Below, in pieces: positions 18,010-27,012 of a stretch of 64,000 nucleotides of DNA. Numbering within the stretch: position 1 is the stretch's first letter; the number at the start of each line of letters is the position of its first letter. The stretch is from contig SPIB01000001.1 of the NCBI GenBank assembly GCA_004535785.1, positions 1,285,841 to 1,349,840 of the forward strand. Direction: 5' to 3'. A model generated the notes under the pieces. The model made no database searches, was not told the origin of the DNA, and was given only the letters and a program-made list of their open reading frames with translations. The DNA comes from Gammaproteobacteria bacterium LSUCC0112 (GTDB lineage Bacteria > Pseudomonadota > Gammaproteobacteria > Pseudomonadales > Pseudohongiellaceae). Position numbers and translations under genes: made by a program.

Positions 18010-19391
18010 GCAGAGCCGTCCTGGAACTGAATGACCATCAGTTGGGTTTGTACAACCATAATGGCTTGATGTTCAGCAGCCCGGGTTATGTGCTGGTCAA
18101 TGGTAAACACATACAGTTTGGCCAGCAGGCCGCTGAGCAAAGCCGACTCAATCCTCTGGGTACCAACAATGAGTTCTGGTATCGGCTCGGCATGACACCA
18201 CTGACGCGACCTGTGGCGCATTTCAGGCATTATGCTGATGTGGCTCATGGTCACCTGATGCATCTGGCACAGGAAAGCGGGTTTGAAGGCGAGATTGTGA
18301 TTGCCGTGCCGGCCAGCTTCAGTCGCGAGCAACTGGCGGTGTTGACCGGCGTGCTCAAACATAGTCCTTTTACACCGGTCGCCATGATGGATGCGGCACT
18401 GGTCAGCGCCAGCCATCAACTGGCCTCGGGTGCTGAGCTGCTGTACGTTGACGTGCAGCTGCACCAGATCAGCCTTACTCGCCTGCACGCCGATGGTACG
18501 TCGGTGCGACGTGATGCCGTCAGTGTTGTGCCAGGTGCAGGATGGACCGGTATTTCCAATATTCTGGTGCAGGCAGCCACCGACGCGTTTGTTGCTCAGT
18601 CGCGGTTTAATCCGCAACACAGCGCTGCTTGGGAGCAGCAGCTCTACAACCAGATTCCGCAGTGGTTGCAGCATTTCCAAAGCGGTGAACAAGAGTTGAT
18701 TGCACGCATTGAGACGGACAAAAACACGGTGCAGGCCCGCATCAGTCTCAGCGATGTCCTCGATGCACTTGAGCCGGTTTTCCAGAAGGTAGCCCAGCAT
18801 ACTGCCCGAATTATCAGTGCCGATACCATGCCGGTGTTGTTGTCGGGTCGCGCAGCGATGATTCCCGGGCTGCAGGCGTGTCTGCAGGCGGTCAATCACC
18901 GTGTCAGCCCGGAGCAATTGGCACAGCTGTGTCTGCGGGTCGCCGCAAATGCTGCGACCTCACAAGGGAGTTCGGTACCGTTTTTAAATGTGTTGATGTT
19001 GGATACCTTGCGAGGGGATCGCCATCAATCGACGGTGGCCGGCAGCAACGCACCTGTCGCCCCACAACCAGTGTCGACACCGACACATTTATTGTATGAC
19101 GGCGTCGCATGGCCCTTACCGGTGGCGGTATATCAGCAAGCAGGTGATGGCCTTGCGCTGGCTGATCCGGCATCACCGCCTGAGGTGACTACGGGGTTGC
19201 AGCGCCTGTTCAGCATTGCGATACAAGGCACTGAGGCATTGTTGTTAACTGATTCAACAAGCATGACGCTGAATGAACAATCGGCAGGCTCTGGTATCCG
19301 ACTGACAACTGGCGACCTTATCGGCGCTGCAGGCAGCGTGAACAAGCTGCAATGTATCCGCGTGCGGGGTATCGAGCACAGTCATGGCTAA
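18006..19391 (+). CDS. Hsp70/actin-fold-like protein of the envelope cluster
   Basis: 461 residues without signal peptide, so cytoplasmic. The N-terminal half resembles the sugar-kinase/Hsp70/actin fold: a short first strand region, FEGEIVIAVPASFSREQL (like the DnaK VITVPA segment), a second phosphate-like strand ELLYVDVQLHQISLTRL, and PVLLSGRAAMIPGLQACL (like VLLVGGxxxxP in DnaK). The usual first phosphate loop (DLGTT) is not recognisable, so ATP binding is uncertain. The last 100 residues form a separate beta-rich domain. ATGA overlap with the channel gene and 8-bp overlap with the first vWA gene suggest a fixed stoichiometry or complex. Confidence 0.65.
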   Translation: MSRAVLELNDHQLGLYNHNGLMFSSPGYVLVNGKHIQFGQQAAEQSRLNPLGTNNEFWYRLGMTPLTRPVAHFRHYADVAHGHLMHLAQESGFEGEIVIAVPASFSREQLAVLTGVLKHSPFTPVAMMDAALVSASHQLASGAELLYVDVQLHQISLTRLHADGTSVRRDAVSVVPGAGWTGISNILVQAATDAFVAQSRFNPQHSAAWEQQLYNQIPQWLQHFQSGEQELIARIETDKNTVQARISLSDVLDALEPVFQKVAQHTARIISADTMPVLLSGRAAMIPGLQACLQAVNHRVSPEQLAQLCLRVAANAATSQGSSVPFLNVLMLDTLRGDRHQSTVAGSNAPVAPQPVSTPTHLLYDGVAWPLPVAVYQQAGDGLALADPASPPEVTTGLQRLFSIAIQGTEALLLTDSTSMTLNEQSAGSGIRLTTGDLIGAAGSVNKLQCIRVRGIEHSHG

Positions 19392-20481
19392 GAAAAAGTC
19401 GCGCAGCAATTTTGATCCGATCAGTCTGGCATTTCTGGATGTCATGTCCTGTGGATTTGGTGCGGCCATTTTATTGTTTTTGATTATCGACCATAACGTC
19501 ACAGAAGCCCGTACCCGCAATGATCCATTACTGAGCGCTGAAGTGGCGATGCTGGAAGTGGATGTGCGTGAAGGTGAAGAGAATCTGTTTCAGATTCGCA
19601 ACACGCTGGACCAGGTCAGTATGGAAGTTGTTGAGGCACAAGGGTTGGCAGAGCGCATCCAAAGTGACTTCGACGAACTGATGTCTCAGTTGGCGGCAGC
19701 GGAAGGCGACTCCATGGCTACTGAGGAAAGTCTTGAACAGCTTCGCGCCGATATCAAAGCCATGGAAGAGGAGTTACTCAGGCTGCAAGCCAGTGCAGTC
19801 GAAGAGCGTGGCATGAGCAGCCGGGAGTTTGTGGGTGACGGCGATCGTCAATACCTGACCGGTATGTTCCTCGGCGGCAATCGTATTCTGATCCTGCTGG
19901 ACAGTTCGGCCAGTATGCTGGATGACACGCTGGTGAACATTATCCGTACCCGCAATATGTCGGATGACGTTAAACGTAATGCACCCAAATGGCAGCGCGC
20001 CGTGCGGATTGTGGAATGGATCAGCAGTCAGTTACCGTTGGTCAGTCAGTATCAGGTGATGACCTTTGCCGAGTCGGTTGAGCCGGTGCTGGAGGAACGT
20101 GGTGATGAATGGCTGGAGGTTGCCGATCAGGATGAGCTCAATGAAGTGATCCGTCGTCTGAAACTGGTCAGTGCGGGTGGTGGCAACAATCTGGAAGCAG
20201 CCTTCCGTGCTATCGCTGCCATGTCCCCGCCGCCGGATAATGTATACCTGATCACTGACAGTTTGCCCACCCAAGGAAGCCGACCATCCAATGCCACCAC
20301 AATTTCGCCGCGTGATCGTCTGCGTTTGTTCAGTGATGCGCTGGATGCGCTGCCACGTAATATTCCGGTGAACACTATTTTGTTGCCCATGGAAGGCGAC
20401 CCGGCATCCTCGGCTGCATTCTGGCAATTGGCGTTAAGCAGTGGTGGTTCCTATATTACGCCTTCGCGAGACTGGCCATGA
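19384..20481 (+). CDS. Membrane-anchored von Willebrand factor A (vWA) protein, copy 1
   Basis: 365 residues. One membrane helix near the N-terminus carries the motif FLDVMSCGFGA with an acidic residue and a cysteine inside or beside the helix, then LLFLIIDHN. A coiled coil of about 90 residues (55-140) follows, then a vWA domain with a complete MIDAS start (LLDSSASM, DxSxS at about residue 173) and a later acidic strand (YLITDSLPTQ). The topology (short cytoplasmic tail, one helix with Asp, periplasmic domain) is that of ExbD, TolR and MotB, whose helix Asp carries the proton. Overlaps the Hsp70-like gene by 8 bp. Confidence 0.85.
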   Translation: MAKKKSRSNFDPISLAFLDVMSCGFGAAILLFLIIDHNVTEARTRNDPLLSAEVAMLEVDVREGEENLFQIRNTLDQVSMEVVEAQGLAERIQSDFDELMSQLAAAEGDSMATEESLEQLRADIKAMEEELLRLQASAVEERGMSSREFVGDGDRQYLTGMFLGGNRILILLDSSASMLDDTLVNIIRTRNMSDDVKRNAPKWQRAVRIVEWISSQLPLVSQYQVMTFAESVEPVLEERGDEWLEVADQDELNEVIRRLKLVSAGGGNNLEAAFRAIAAMSPPPDNVYLITDSLPTQGSRPSNATTISPRDRLRLFSDALDALPRNIPVNTILLPMEGDPASSAAFWQLALSSGGSYITPSRDWP

Positions 20482-20536
20482 ATGGGTTGACAACAAAAAT
20501 GCCACGCAAACGGTCTGTTCCGGGAGCGAATCAATA

Positions 20537-21550
20537 ATGGCGCTGGGTGGAAAAAAGCAACGCGATGGCAGCAGTGGGTCAACCATCGCTTTTCTCGATG
20601 TCATTTCCTGCGGATTTGGTGCCATGATCCTGTTGTTGTTGATTACTGAAACGTCAGATCCGGTGACGCTGGAATATTCAGATGTGCAACTTGACCAGCC
20701 GATTGCTGCGTTGCAGGAAACCTTGTTCGAGATTCGTGGTGAGACCACTATTTTGAATCGGGATTTGAACGCGCGCCGCGAGCAGTTGTCTGCCTATAGA
20801 GACAGGATCGCTCGTTTACAGCAGGAAATGTCCAGCATTCAGGGGCGATTTCAAACGTCCATTGAACTGGCAGATGAGCGCGTGATTGAGGAGAACCGCC
20901 TTGCCATCGCACGTCAGTCGTTGACAGCTGAAATGCAGCGCTTGTTGGGCAGTGAGTTTACGCGGACCAATAACGTGATCGGCGGTGTGCCGGTTGACAG
21001 TGAGTACATCATTTTTATTATTGATACCTCGGGCAGTATGTTCTACAACGCCTGGCCGCGGGTATTATCAATGATTACAGAGGTGCTGGACATTTATCCT
21101 GAAGTCAAAGGCATTCAGGTGATGAACGACATGGGCGACTACATGTTCCCCGCCTATCGGAATCAATGGATTCCGGATACTCCGGCGCGGCGTCAGGCGA
21201 TAGTCAGCACCTTGCGCAATTGGGCACCGTTCAGTAACAGCAGTCCGGTGGAAGGTATCACCCGCGCGATCAGTACTTTTTACGCACCAGGACAAAAAGT
21301 GAGTATCTATGTATTTGGTGATGACTTTCAGCCGGGCGGCTCTATTACGCGCGTCGTTGAAACGGTCGACAGGATTAATCAGGCCGATGATCAGGGAAGT
21401 CGTCTGGTACGTATTCACGCGGTGGGATTTCCGGTATTGTTTGATCTCGACCCCAGGTACCAGGACAGTCTCTACCGATTTGCCAATTTGATGCGTGAAC
21501 TGGCAGAGCGCAACGGTGGCAGTTTTGTTGGCCTGAACTCGTATGAATAG
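20537..21550 (+). CDS. Membrane-anchored vWA protein, copy 2
   Basis: 337 residues from ATG 20537. It repeats the plan of the protein before it: a basic tail, a helix with FLDVISCGFGA and LLLLITETS, a coiled coil (about residues 50-130) and a vWA domain with MIDAS DTSGSM at about residue 162 plus a later VFGDDF strand. The two proteins share the helix motif almost exactly but differ in the rest, so they look like old paralogues that may form a heterodimer. Starts 55 bp after copy 1. Confidence 0.85.
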   Translation: MALGGKKQRDGSSGSTIAFLDVISCGFGAMILLLLITETSDPVTLEYSDVQLDQPIAALQETLFEIRGETTILNRDLNARREQLSAYRDRIARLQQEMSSIQGRFQTSIELADERVIEENRLAIARQSLTAEMQRLLGSEFTRTNNVIGGVPVDSEYIIFIIDTSGSMFYNAWPRVLSMITEVLDIYPEVKGIQVMNDMGDYMFPAYRNQWIPDTPARRQAIVSTLRNWAPFSNSSPVEGITRAISTFYAPGQKVSIYVFGDDFQPGGSITRVVETVDRINQADDQGSRLVRIHAVGFPVLFDLDPRYQDSLYRFANLMRELAERNGGSFVGLNSYE

Positions 21551-21573
21551 AACGCGTACAACAGGAGTGTTTG

Positions 21574-22263
21574 GTGAGTAATTGCACAGTGACGGGTAAG
21601 CACGCAGCGACAACAATCCATGGACTGAAGGGCAACCGCGACTTGCAATCAGGCATCCTCAAGCGCGTACTGACCAGCGTGCTGATACTGTTGTGTCTGG
21701 CATCCTGCGCGGCGCGCACGGTCAACGTAGAAGGCAGTTATCCACGACCCAACATCCCGGCCATCCCGCTGGTACTGGGCGTTTACTACGGCGAAGGCCT
21801 GACGGATTTTGTGTACACCGAACTCAGTGATCGTGGTGAAGAAGAGTACCTGGTCGCTTCCGGAGACACTCATCAAGTGTTATTCAACACGGTATTGCCT
21901 GCAATGTTCGAGCGTGTGGTTGTGCTGGATTCGATGGAAGAAGCCGCTGCACGTGGTGTGGATGCGGTGTTTGTGCCGCGTATCAATGAGTTTCAGTTGG
22001 GCATGCCACAAAAGACCCGGCTGGATTCCTATGAAGTTTGGGTGCGTTACAACATGCGTCTGACAAGCGCCGATGGATCGTATATCGCAGACTGGGTGAT
22101 GACGGCATATGGCAAGGCCACCGCTTCCTCTTTCAGCACCGCCGAGCGTGGTATAAACGACGCAGCGGTGGCCGCGCTGCGTGATCTGGCATCAAATTTT
22201 TCGTTGGGTTTTACCGGTGTACCGGACGTCAGGGATTGGTTGCAGCACCGGATGTCGCAATAG
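21574..22263 (+). CDS. Lipoprotein of the envelope cluster
   Basis: About 229 residues from GTG 21574 (CAGGAG upstream). The long N-terminus of about 45 residues leads to a hydrophobic segment and the lipobox LASC. The mature part has strands such as AVFVPRINEFQLG and VWVRYNMRLTSADGSYIADW, similar in style to CsgG/LptE-like or DUF-type periplasmic lipoproteins that build an inducible beta sheet; I cannot name the family. It lies 23 bp after the second vWA gene. Confidence 0.7.
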   Translation: MSNCTVTGKHAATTIHGLKGNRDLQSGILKRVLTSVLILLCLASCAARTVNVEGSYPRPNIPAIPLVLGVYYGEGLTDFVYTELSDRGEEEYLVASGDTHQVLFNTVLPAMFERVVVLDSMEEAAARGVDAVFVPRINEFQLGMPQKTRLDSYEVWVRYNMRLTSADGSYIADWVMTAYGKATASSFSTAERGINDAAVAALRDLASNFSLGFTGVPDVRDWLQHRMSQ

Positions 22264-22291
22264 CGTTTAATACTTTCAAGCAGGAGTCAGC

Positions 22292-22978
22292 ATGATCATC
22301 AAGGCTCAACATTCAATGCTGTCAGCATGGCTCAGGACCATGATATCGCTCGGCTTGCTGGCGCTTTTACAGGCTTGTACCACCACCACTATTGATGAAT
22401 TCCGGCAAGGTGCGACCGGCATCACCGCTGATGACAGTGTGGTGATTCTCGGGCGTCGGCAAGGCGCGGCCTACGAAACCCGCGCCCAGTTTGTTGAATG
22501 TGTAGGCGAGCGCATGGCACGTGGCTCCAACGCCATTAATGTTGTACCCGAGCAGCAATTTATTGACGCGATGTTCCCCTGGTTTGAACCACGCACCGCG
22601 CCACTGCGCAGTGAGGATCTGCAACAGTTGATGGCGCAGCCACTTGTCAAAGAGATTATGACCGAGTTCGGCGTGCGTTATATTGTCTGGCTGGACGGCC
22701 AGACTGAAACCACCAGCCGTATGGGTTCCATTTCTTGTGCAGTTGGCCCAGGCGGTGGTGGTTGCTTCGGGTTTGGATCATGGGAAGACGATTCCAGTTT
22801 TGAAGCAAGGGTCTGGGATGTCTCGTCTGCGACCGCCGTCGGCACCATCAGCGCCGATGCCACCGGGCAGTCCTACATGCCGGCCGTGTTTGTCCCCATC
22901 CCGCTGATTGCCCGTGTTGAAGCCAATGCCTGCAGCAGTCTGGCGGATCAGCTCAAACAGTTTGTGCAAGGGGGTTAA
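22292..22978 (+). CDS. Lipoprotein of the envelope cluster
   Basis: 228 residues with lipobox LLQAC near residue 29. The mature protein has a beta-rich fold: VVILGRRQGAAYE, then a segment with MTEFGVRYIVWLDGQTE, a glycine cluster PGGGGCFGFGSWED, and VRDVSS-like strand FEARVWDVSSATAVG. Three mature-domain cysteines (CVGERMA, SCAVG, CFGFG) could form disulfides. Related in style to the preceding lipoprotein; no known function. The next gene starts 4 bp later. Confidence 0.7.
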   Translation: MIIKAQHSMLSAWLRTMISLGLLALLQACTTTTIDEFRQGATGITADDSVVILGRRQGAAYETRAQFVECVGERMARGSNAINVVPEQQFIDAMFPWFEPRTAPLRSEDLQQLMAQPLVKEIMTEFGVRYIVWLDGQTETTSRMGSISCAVGPGGGGCFGFGSWEDDSSFEARVWDVSSATAVGTISADATGQSYMPAVFVPIPLIARVEANACSSLADQLKQFVQGG

Positions 22979-22982
22979 TCCG

Positions 22983-24455
22983 ATGCGTTTTATGGTTGCT
23001 CATCGTCGCCTGCCACTGATCACCCTGTTGGCGTTGATCTGCCTTGGTGTGCAGGCCTGCGCCGTGAATCCGGCCACGGGTACACCCAACATTGTGCTCA
23101 TGAGTGAAAACCGCGAACTGGAAATCGGCAAGGAAGAACATGACAAAGTCTTGGCCACCATGCGTGTGGTGCAGGACGAACGTCTGACCGCCTATGTCAA
23201 TGAAGTGGGACAGCGCGTTGCAGCGGGCAGCCACCGACCGGATATTAAATACACCTTCACGGTGATCGACAGTCCGGAGATCAATGCATTTGCGCTGCCC
23301 GGCGGGTATGTCTATATCAACCGTGGGCTGCTGCTGTATTTAAAAAGTGAAGATGAGTTGGCGGCTGTATTGGCACACGAAGTTGGGCATATCACGGCCC
23401 GCCACGCGATACAGCAACAGGCGCGTGGCCGTTTGGGCAGTGCCGCTGCCGCTGTGGGTGGTGTTGTGGCTGCCGTGGCGACTGGCAGTGGTTATATCGG
23501 TTCTGAGTTGGCACAGATTGGCTCCATTTGGGCCGCGGCCGGCGTCAGCGGGTTTGGCCGCGAGAACGAACTGGAAGCCGATAGTCTGGGGGCTGAATAC
23601 CTGTACAACGCTGGGTATAACCCACGTGCCATGATCGACGTGTTGTCGGTGTTAAAGAATCAGGAAGATTTCAACGTACGTGTTGCGCAACGCCAGCCCA
23701 CGTATCATGGACTGTTCACCACCCACCCACGCAGTGACCAGCGTCTGCAGCAGGCAGTTGCGCAGGCCGGCGTGTTGTCGGCCGATCAGATACGTGAGTC
23801 CGATCCAAGTGTTTTCCGCAATCATATGGAAGGCATGTTGTGGGGCGAAAACACCGCCGTGGCCAGTGACCGCAACCGCTATTACCAGGATCTGCTCAGT
23901 TACACCATGGTATTCCCGGATGATTGGATGATTGTTGACACGCCCACCACAGTCCAGGCCAGCAGCCCGGATGGCACGGCGCGGCTGCGTGTAGAAACCA
24001 TGCGTATGCAGGAAGTCAAAGAGCCGCGCTTGTTTGTGCGTGAAAATCTAGGCATCGAGTTACAGCGCTCGGAAGCGCTTTCCCAGTACCGCCTTGTAGG
24101 TTACACCGGTGTACATACCAATGCGAACGGTCGCGAAGAGCGACTCGCGGTCATCTATCTGGGGCCTCGCGTTTTTGTCTTCAGAGGTGATGTATCAGAC
24201 CCCGCCCAAGCCGCTGACATGGATCGCTTGTTGCTGTCCTCTATCCGCACGTTCAGGGCCATTCAGACCAATGAGCGCTCCGGCGCCGGCAGCCTGCGTG
24301 TGCGGTATGTTCTGGTCACAGAAGGTTTTGACTGGCGTGCGCTGGCGGCAGCCAGTCCGGTGCCTCAGTATCCGGAAGAAACCCTGCGCTTGCTCAATGG
24401 CTACTACCCGATTGGCAATCCGCAACCCGGCGAGTGGATCAAGATTCTGATGTAA
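22983..24455 (+). CDS. M48 family metalloprotease lipoprotein
   Basis: About 490 residues from ATG 22983. Lipobox VQAC follows the signal segment. The zinc site HEVGH (about residue 131) with the second-ligand region ENELEADSLGAEY is intact, as in BepA/LoiP-type outer-membrane quality-control proteases. The C-terminal 180 residues form an additional domain with LSYTMVFPDDWMIVDTPT and FRAIQTNERS, seen in M48 proteins whose C-terminus binds substrate. In this cluster it may process or check the lipoproteins. Spacing 4 bp from the previous gene. Confidence 0.88.
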   Translation: MRFMVAHRRLPLITLLALICLGVQACAVNPATGTPNIVLMSENRELEIGKEEHDKVLATMRVVQDERLTAYVNEVGQRVAAGSHRPDIKYTFTVIDSPEINAFALPGGYVYINRGLLLYLKSEDELAAVLAHEVGHITARHAIQQQARGRLGSAAAAVGGVVAAVATGSGYIGSELAQIGSIWAAAGVSGFGRENELEADSLGAEYLYNAGYNPRAMIDVLSVLKNQEDFNVRVAQRQPTYHGLFTTHPRSDQRLQQAVAQAGVLSADQIRESDPSVFRNHMEGMLWGENTAVASDRNRYYQDLLSYTMVFPDDWMIVDTPTTVQASSPDGTARLRVETMRMQEVKEPRLFVRENLGIELQRSEALSQYRLVGYTGVHTNANGREERLAVIYLGPRVFVFRGDVSDPAQAADMDRLLLSSIRTFRAIQTNERSGAGSLRVRYVLVTEGFDWRALAAASPVPQYPEETLRLLNGYYPIGNPQPGEWIKILM

Positions 24456-24487
24456 CATCCTCCAATAATGACAATAAGGAAACAAAC

Positions 24488-25570
24488 ATGAGTGCGGGAT
24501 TCTCACTGAAACTATTGCTGCCAACACTGGCATCCGCGCTAGCCCTCGGTGCCCTGATCAGTATCAGCAGCGCGCAAAACGCACCAGCGGCAGAGGGTGT
24601 GATTACCACCCGCAGTCACATTTTTACACCCGTCGGTGACGGCATTTACCATGTCACGGGCACCGGCGCCGTAAACGTGATGAGCCACGCCATGTTGATT
24701 GAGGGTGAGCATGACCTGTTGGTGGTGGATTCGCACGTCACACCCAACGCGGGCATGGCCCTGCTCGATGCCATCAAAAACGTCAGCAGTAAACCGGTCC
24801 GTTATCTGATCAATACGCATTACCACTTCGATCACGCGCACGGTAATCAGGTGTTTCCGCAAGACGTAGAAATTATTGGCCATACCTATACGCGCCAAAA
24901 ACTCAGCGGTGAGCTTGGCAACGTGCTGGAAGAATCCACCTTTATCAGCTTCACCGAAGGTGCCCCCGGTCAGGTCGCGGCCTTGCAACAACAAGTCGCG
25001 GATGCCAGTGATGCTGAACAACGTGCTGTGCTGCAAGGTCGCTTGGCCACCGCACAAGCCCACTTGAGCTCGTTGGCTGAGATCACCCCCACACCGCCAA
25101 ACATCACTATTGATGACAGTATGAGCATCTATCAGACCGTGAATGGTGGTGGACGTGAAATCCAGATTATTCATATGGGCCGGGGCCATACCGGTGGTGA
25201 TGTGGTGGTGTTCCTGCCCGAAGAAAAAATTGTTTTCACCGGCGATCTGATGGTGCCATTTATCCCTTACATGGGGGATGCCCATGTCGACGAATGGCCG
25301 GCAACACTGGATAAACTCAAAGAACTGGATTTTGATACGCTGCTGCCGGGTCATGGCCCTACTGTGCAGGGCAAAGAGCGCATTGATTTTCTGCAGGCTT
25401 ACTTGCGGGATTTATGGTCACACACGGCCGCGCTGAAAGCCCGCGGTCTGAGTGCTGAGCAAGCGGCACAGCAGATTGATCTGACCGCCCACAGCGTCAA
25501 CTATCCGCAGATCAGTGGGCCGGGTGCCGATGTGCGCGCCATTCGCCGAATCTACGCGCTGCTTGATTAA
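24488..25570 (+). CDS. Exported metallo-beta-lactamase-fold hydrolase
   Basis: 360 residues from ATG 24488, with a signal peptide ending near SSAQNAPA. The metal motif NTHYHFDHAHGN (about residues 109-120), a second histidine in GRGHTGGDVVVF, an aspartate in FTGDLMV and a last histidine in LPGHGPTV make a full dinuclear site. The domain structure is like quinoprotein-relay SoxH-type or class B3-like hydrolases; substrate unknown. A linker helix between motifs 1 and 2 (about 155-195) is longer than usual. It follows the M48 gene by 32 bp and may be the end of the operon. Confidence 0.88.
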   Translation: MSAGFSLKLLLPTLASALALGALISISSAQNAPAAEGVITTRSHIFTPVGDGIYHVTGTGAVNVMSHAMLIEGEHDLLVVDSHVTPNAGMALLDAIKNVSSKPVRYLINTHYHFDHAHGNQVFPQDVEIIGHTYTRQKLSGELGNVLEESTFISFTEGAPGQVAALQQQVADASDAEQRAVLQGRLATAQAHLSSLAEITPTPPNITIDDSMSIYQTVNGGGREIQIIHMGRGHTGGDVVVFLPEEKIVFTGDLMVPFIPYMGDAHVDEWPATLDKLKELDFDTLLPGHGPTVQGKERIDFLQAYLRDLWSHTAALKARGLSAEQAAQQIDLTAHSVNYPQISGPGADVRAIRRIYALLD

Positions 25571-25590
25571 GCGGGTCGCTACAGAGAAAC

Positions 25591-26307
25591 TTAATTCAGG
25601 TAGTATTCAACCGACACCACGACCCGTACATTCTTGATGTGCGGGTTGTTGCGATCCCGATCTGAAATACTGAACTGACCCTGTGAGGCATTGCGGATTT
25701 TGCCCAGTGCGCTTTGAGAGTCGGCTGCGAATTTTTCAGCAGCGGCGCGTGCTTCACGGGTGGCCTGCTCGATCATGGACGGTTTGATGTCATTGAGCTG
25801 AGTGAAAATGTACTCCGGTTGTAAACCATAGTCTGCACCAGAAAACACGATGCCCTCGCGGCCCAGTTCAGACATGCCGCTCATCAACAAACGCACACTG
25901 CTGATATCTGATGAATACACGGTCAGTGTCTGTTGCGCGGTGTAACGTAACTCAACAGCCGAACCGTCGCCATACAGTTGTGCCAGTCTGTCGGTGATGG
26001 CCGGTGGTGATATGGTCACTGCTGATGCGTCAATGCCTCCACGCTGCAGAAAACCCAGAATTTTGCTGTTGTTGCTTTCAAGGGTGTTATACAGACCGCC
26101 CAGATCATTGCTGGCATCGGTATATTGGATAGGCCAGATGACAATGTCGGCCTCAACTTCTTGCTCGGCGAGTCCACGTACATTGACAGTACGCTCATAT
26201 TCTTTGACCGTGACCGCATAACTGCCAAGCAGGTAACCCAGCGCCGCGAGACCAACAATCAACGACAAACCAAGTACGACGGCATTAAATTTACTGGTGT
26301 TGAGCAT
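25591..26307 (-). CDS. SIMPL domain protein
   Basis: 238 residues with one N-terminal membrane helix and a SIMPL (DUF541) domain: RTVNVRGLAEQEVEADIVIW, then ATREARAAAEKFA and the end VRVVVSVEYYLN. Periplasmic proteins of this family form oligomers; some are linked to oxidative stress, but the precise role is not known. Convergent with the metallo-hydrolase gene, with 20 bp between stops. A gene for a cytochrome c'-like lipoprotein lies 9 bp upstream on the same strand. Confidence 0.9.
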   Translation of the reverse strand: MLNTSKFNAVVLGLSLIVGLAALGYLLGSYAVTVKEYERTVNVRGLAEQEVEADIVIWPIQYTDASNDLGGLYNTLESNNSKILGFLQRGGIDASAVTISPPAITDRLAQLYGDGSAVELRYTAQQTLTVYSSDISSVRLLMSGMSELGREGIVFSGADYGLQPEYIFTQLNDIKPSMIEQATREARAAAEKFAADSQSALGKIRNASQGQFSISDRDRNNPHIKNVRVVVSVEYYLN

Positions 26308-26316
26308 GGACAGCCC

Positions 26317-26790
26317 TCAAGGTGAGCGAAACAATTGGTGGCAGCTGTCACAGCTGGCGTTGACCTGAGCAAGGACGGGCCGCAACTCATTCAGACGTCC
26401 GGCACGTGTCAGGGACTCCATCTCTGCCGCAAAACCTTTGAGCTGGGTAGCACGCTCAACATAAATCGTCGCCGCATCTGCACTCAAGGGCAGCGAAGCG
26501 CGCAGTGTCATGATGATGTCCGCTGACAACTGCAGCCCTTGTGTCGACTGAAGAATGCCCGCGGTGTTTTCGCGGATACTGACGTCGTCACGCGCACCCG
26601 CCAACGCATAATCAAGGCGATCAACGTGGCGTTCAATATTCTGTGTCATGATGGCGTGCAGACCGGAATCCTGCAGTCCGTCTGCAGGTACCGGCTCAGG
26701 CACTGAGCTGGACGAATAACATCCCATCATCAGCACAGCACTGGCACACAGTAAACCGATGGGGCGGAACAGGATATTGACTTTGTTCAT
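26317..26790 (-). CDS. Cytochrome c'-like lipoprotein
   Basis: 157 residues from ATG 26790. Signal segment ends in the lipobox MMGC. The mature protein is all helical and ends with the heme motif CDSCHQLFR, the position used by class II cytochromes (cytochrome c'). Heme would be attached in the periplasm; the family binds NO or CO or moves electrons. The four-helix length after the lipobox fits. Operon partner of the SIMPL gene (9 bp apart). Confidence 0.8.
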   Translation of the reverse strand: MNKVNILFRPIGLLCASAVLMMGCYSSSSVPEPVPADGLQDSGLHAIMTQNIERHVDRLDYALAGARDDVSIRENTAGILQSTQGLQLSADIIMTLRASLPLSADAATIYVERATQLKGFAAEMESLTRAGRLNELRPVLAQVNASCDSCHQLFRSP

Positions 26791-26920
26791 AGTAAAACTC
26801 TCTGTGTCAGTCAAGCCTGCTGGTGAATTGTCCCGGGACAGACAATCTCAACAGGGGTATGCTTCCGATGATGCTCCTTGCGGCCATTGCAATGCAAGAC
26901 ACACGTGATAGAAGCAGCGC

Positions 26921-26940
26921 TTCCGGGTGAAAGCCCGGAA
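26921..26940. other. Hairpin in the divergent gap before ppk2
   Basis: TTCCGGG-TGAAAG-CCCGGAA, a perfect 7-bp stem followed by TTTG on the plus strand, in the 222-bp gap between the cytochrome gene and ppk2. It could be a weak terminator or mRNA leader structure; no gene upstream on the plus strand needs one. Confidence 0.3.
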
Positions 26941-27012
26941 TTTGTTTGATTTAACACAAATTCACAACATCACGATCGGGCATGATCACTATGCGGGTCT
27001 GGGAAAAATTGC

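Noticed and set aside
8944-24455. Zorya-type defence system (MotA/MotB-like genes)
   Set aside because: No ZorC, ZorD or ZorE-like nuclease or helicase is present, and the partners are lipoproteins and vWA proteins.
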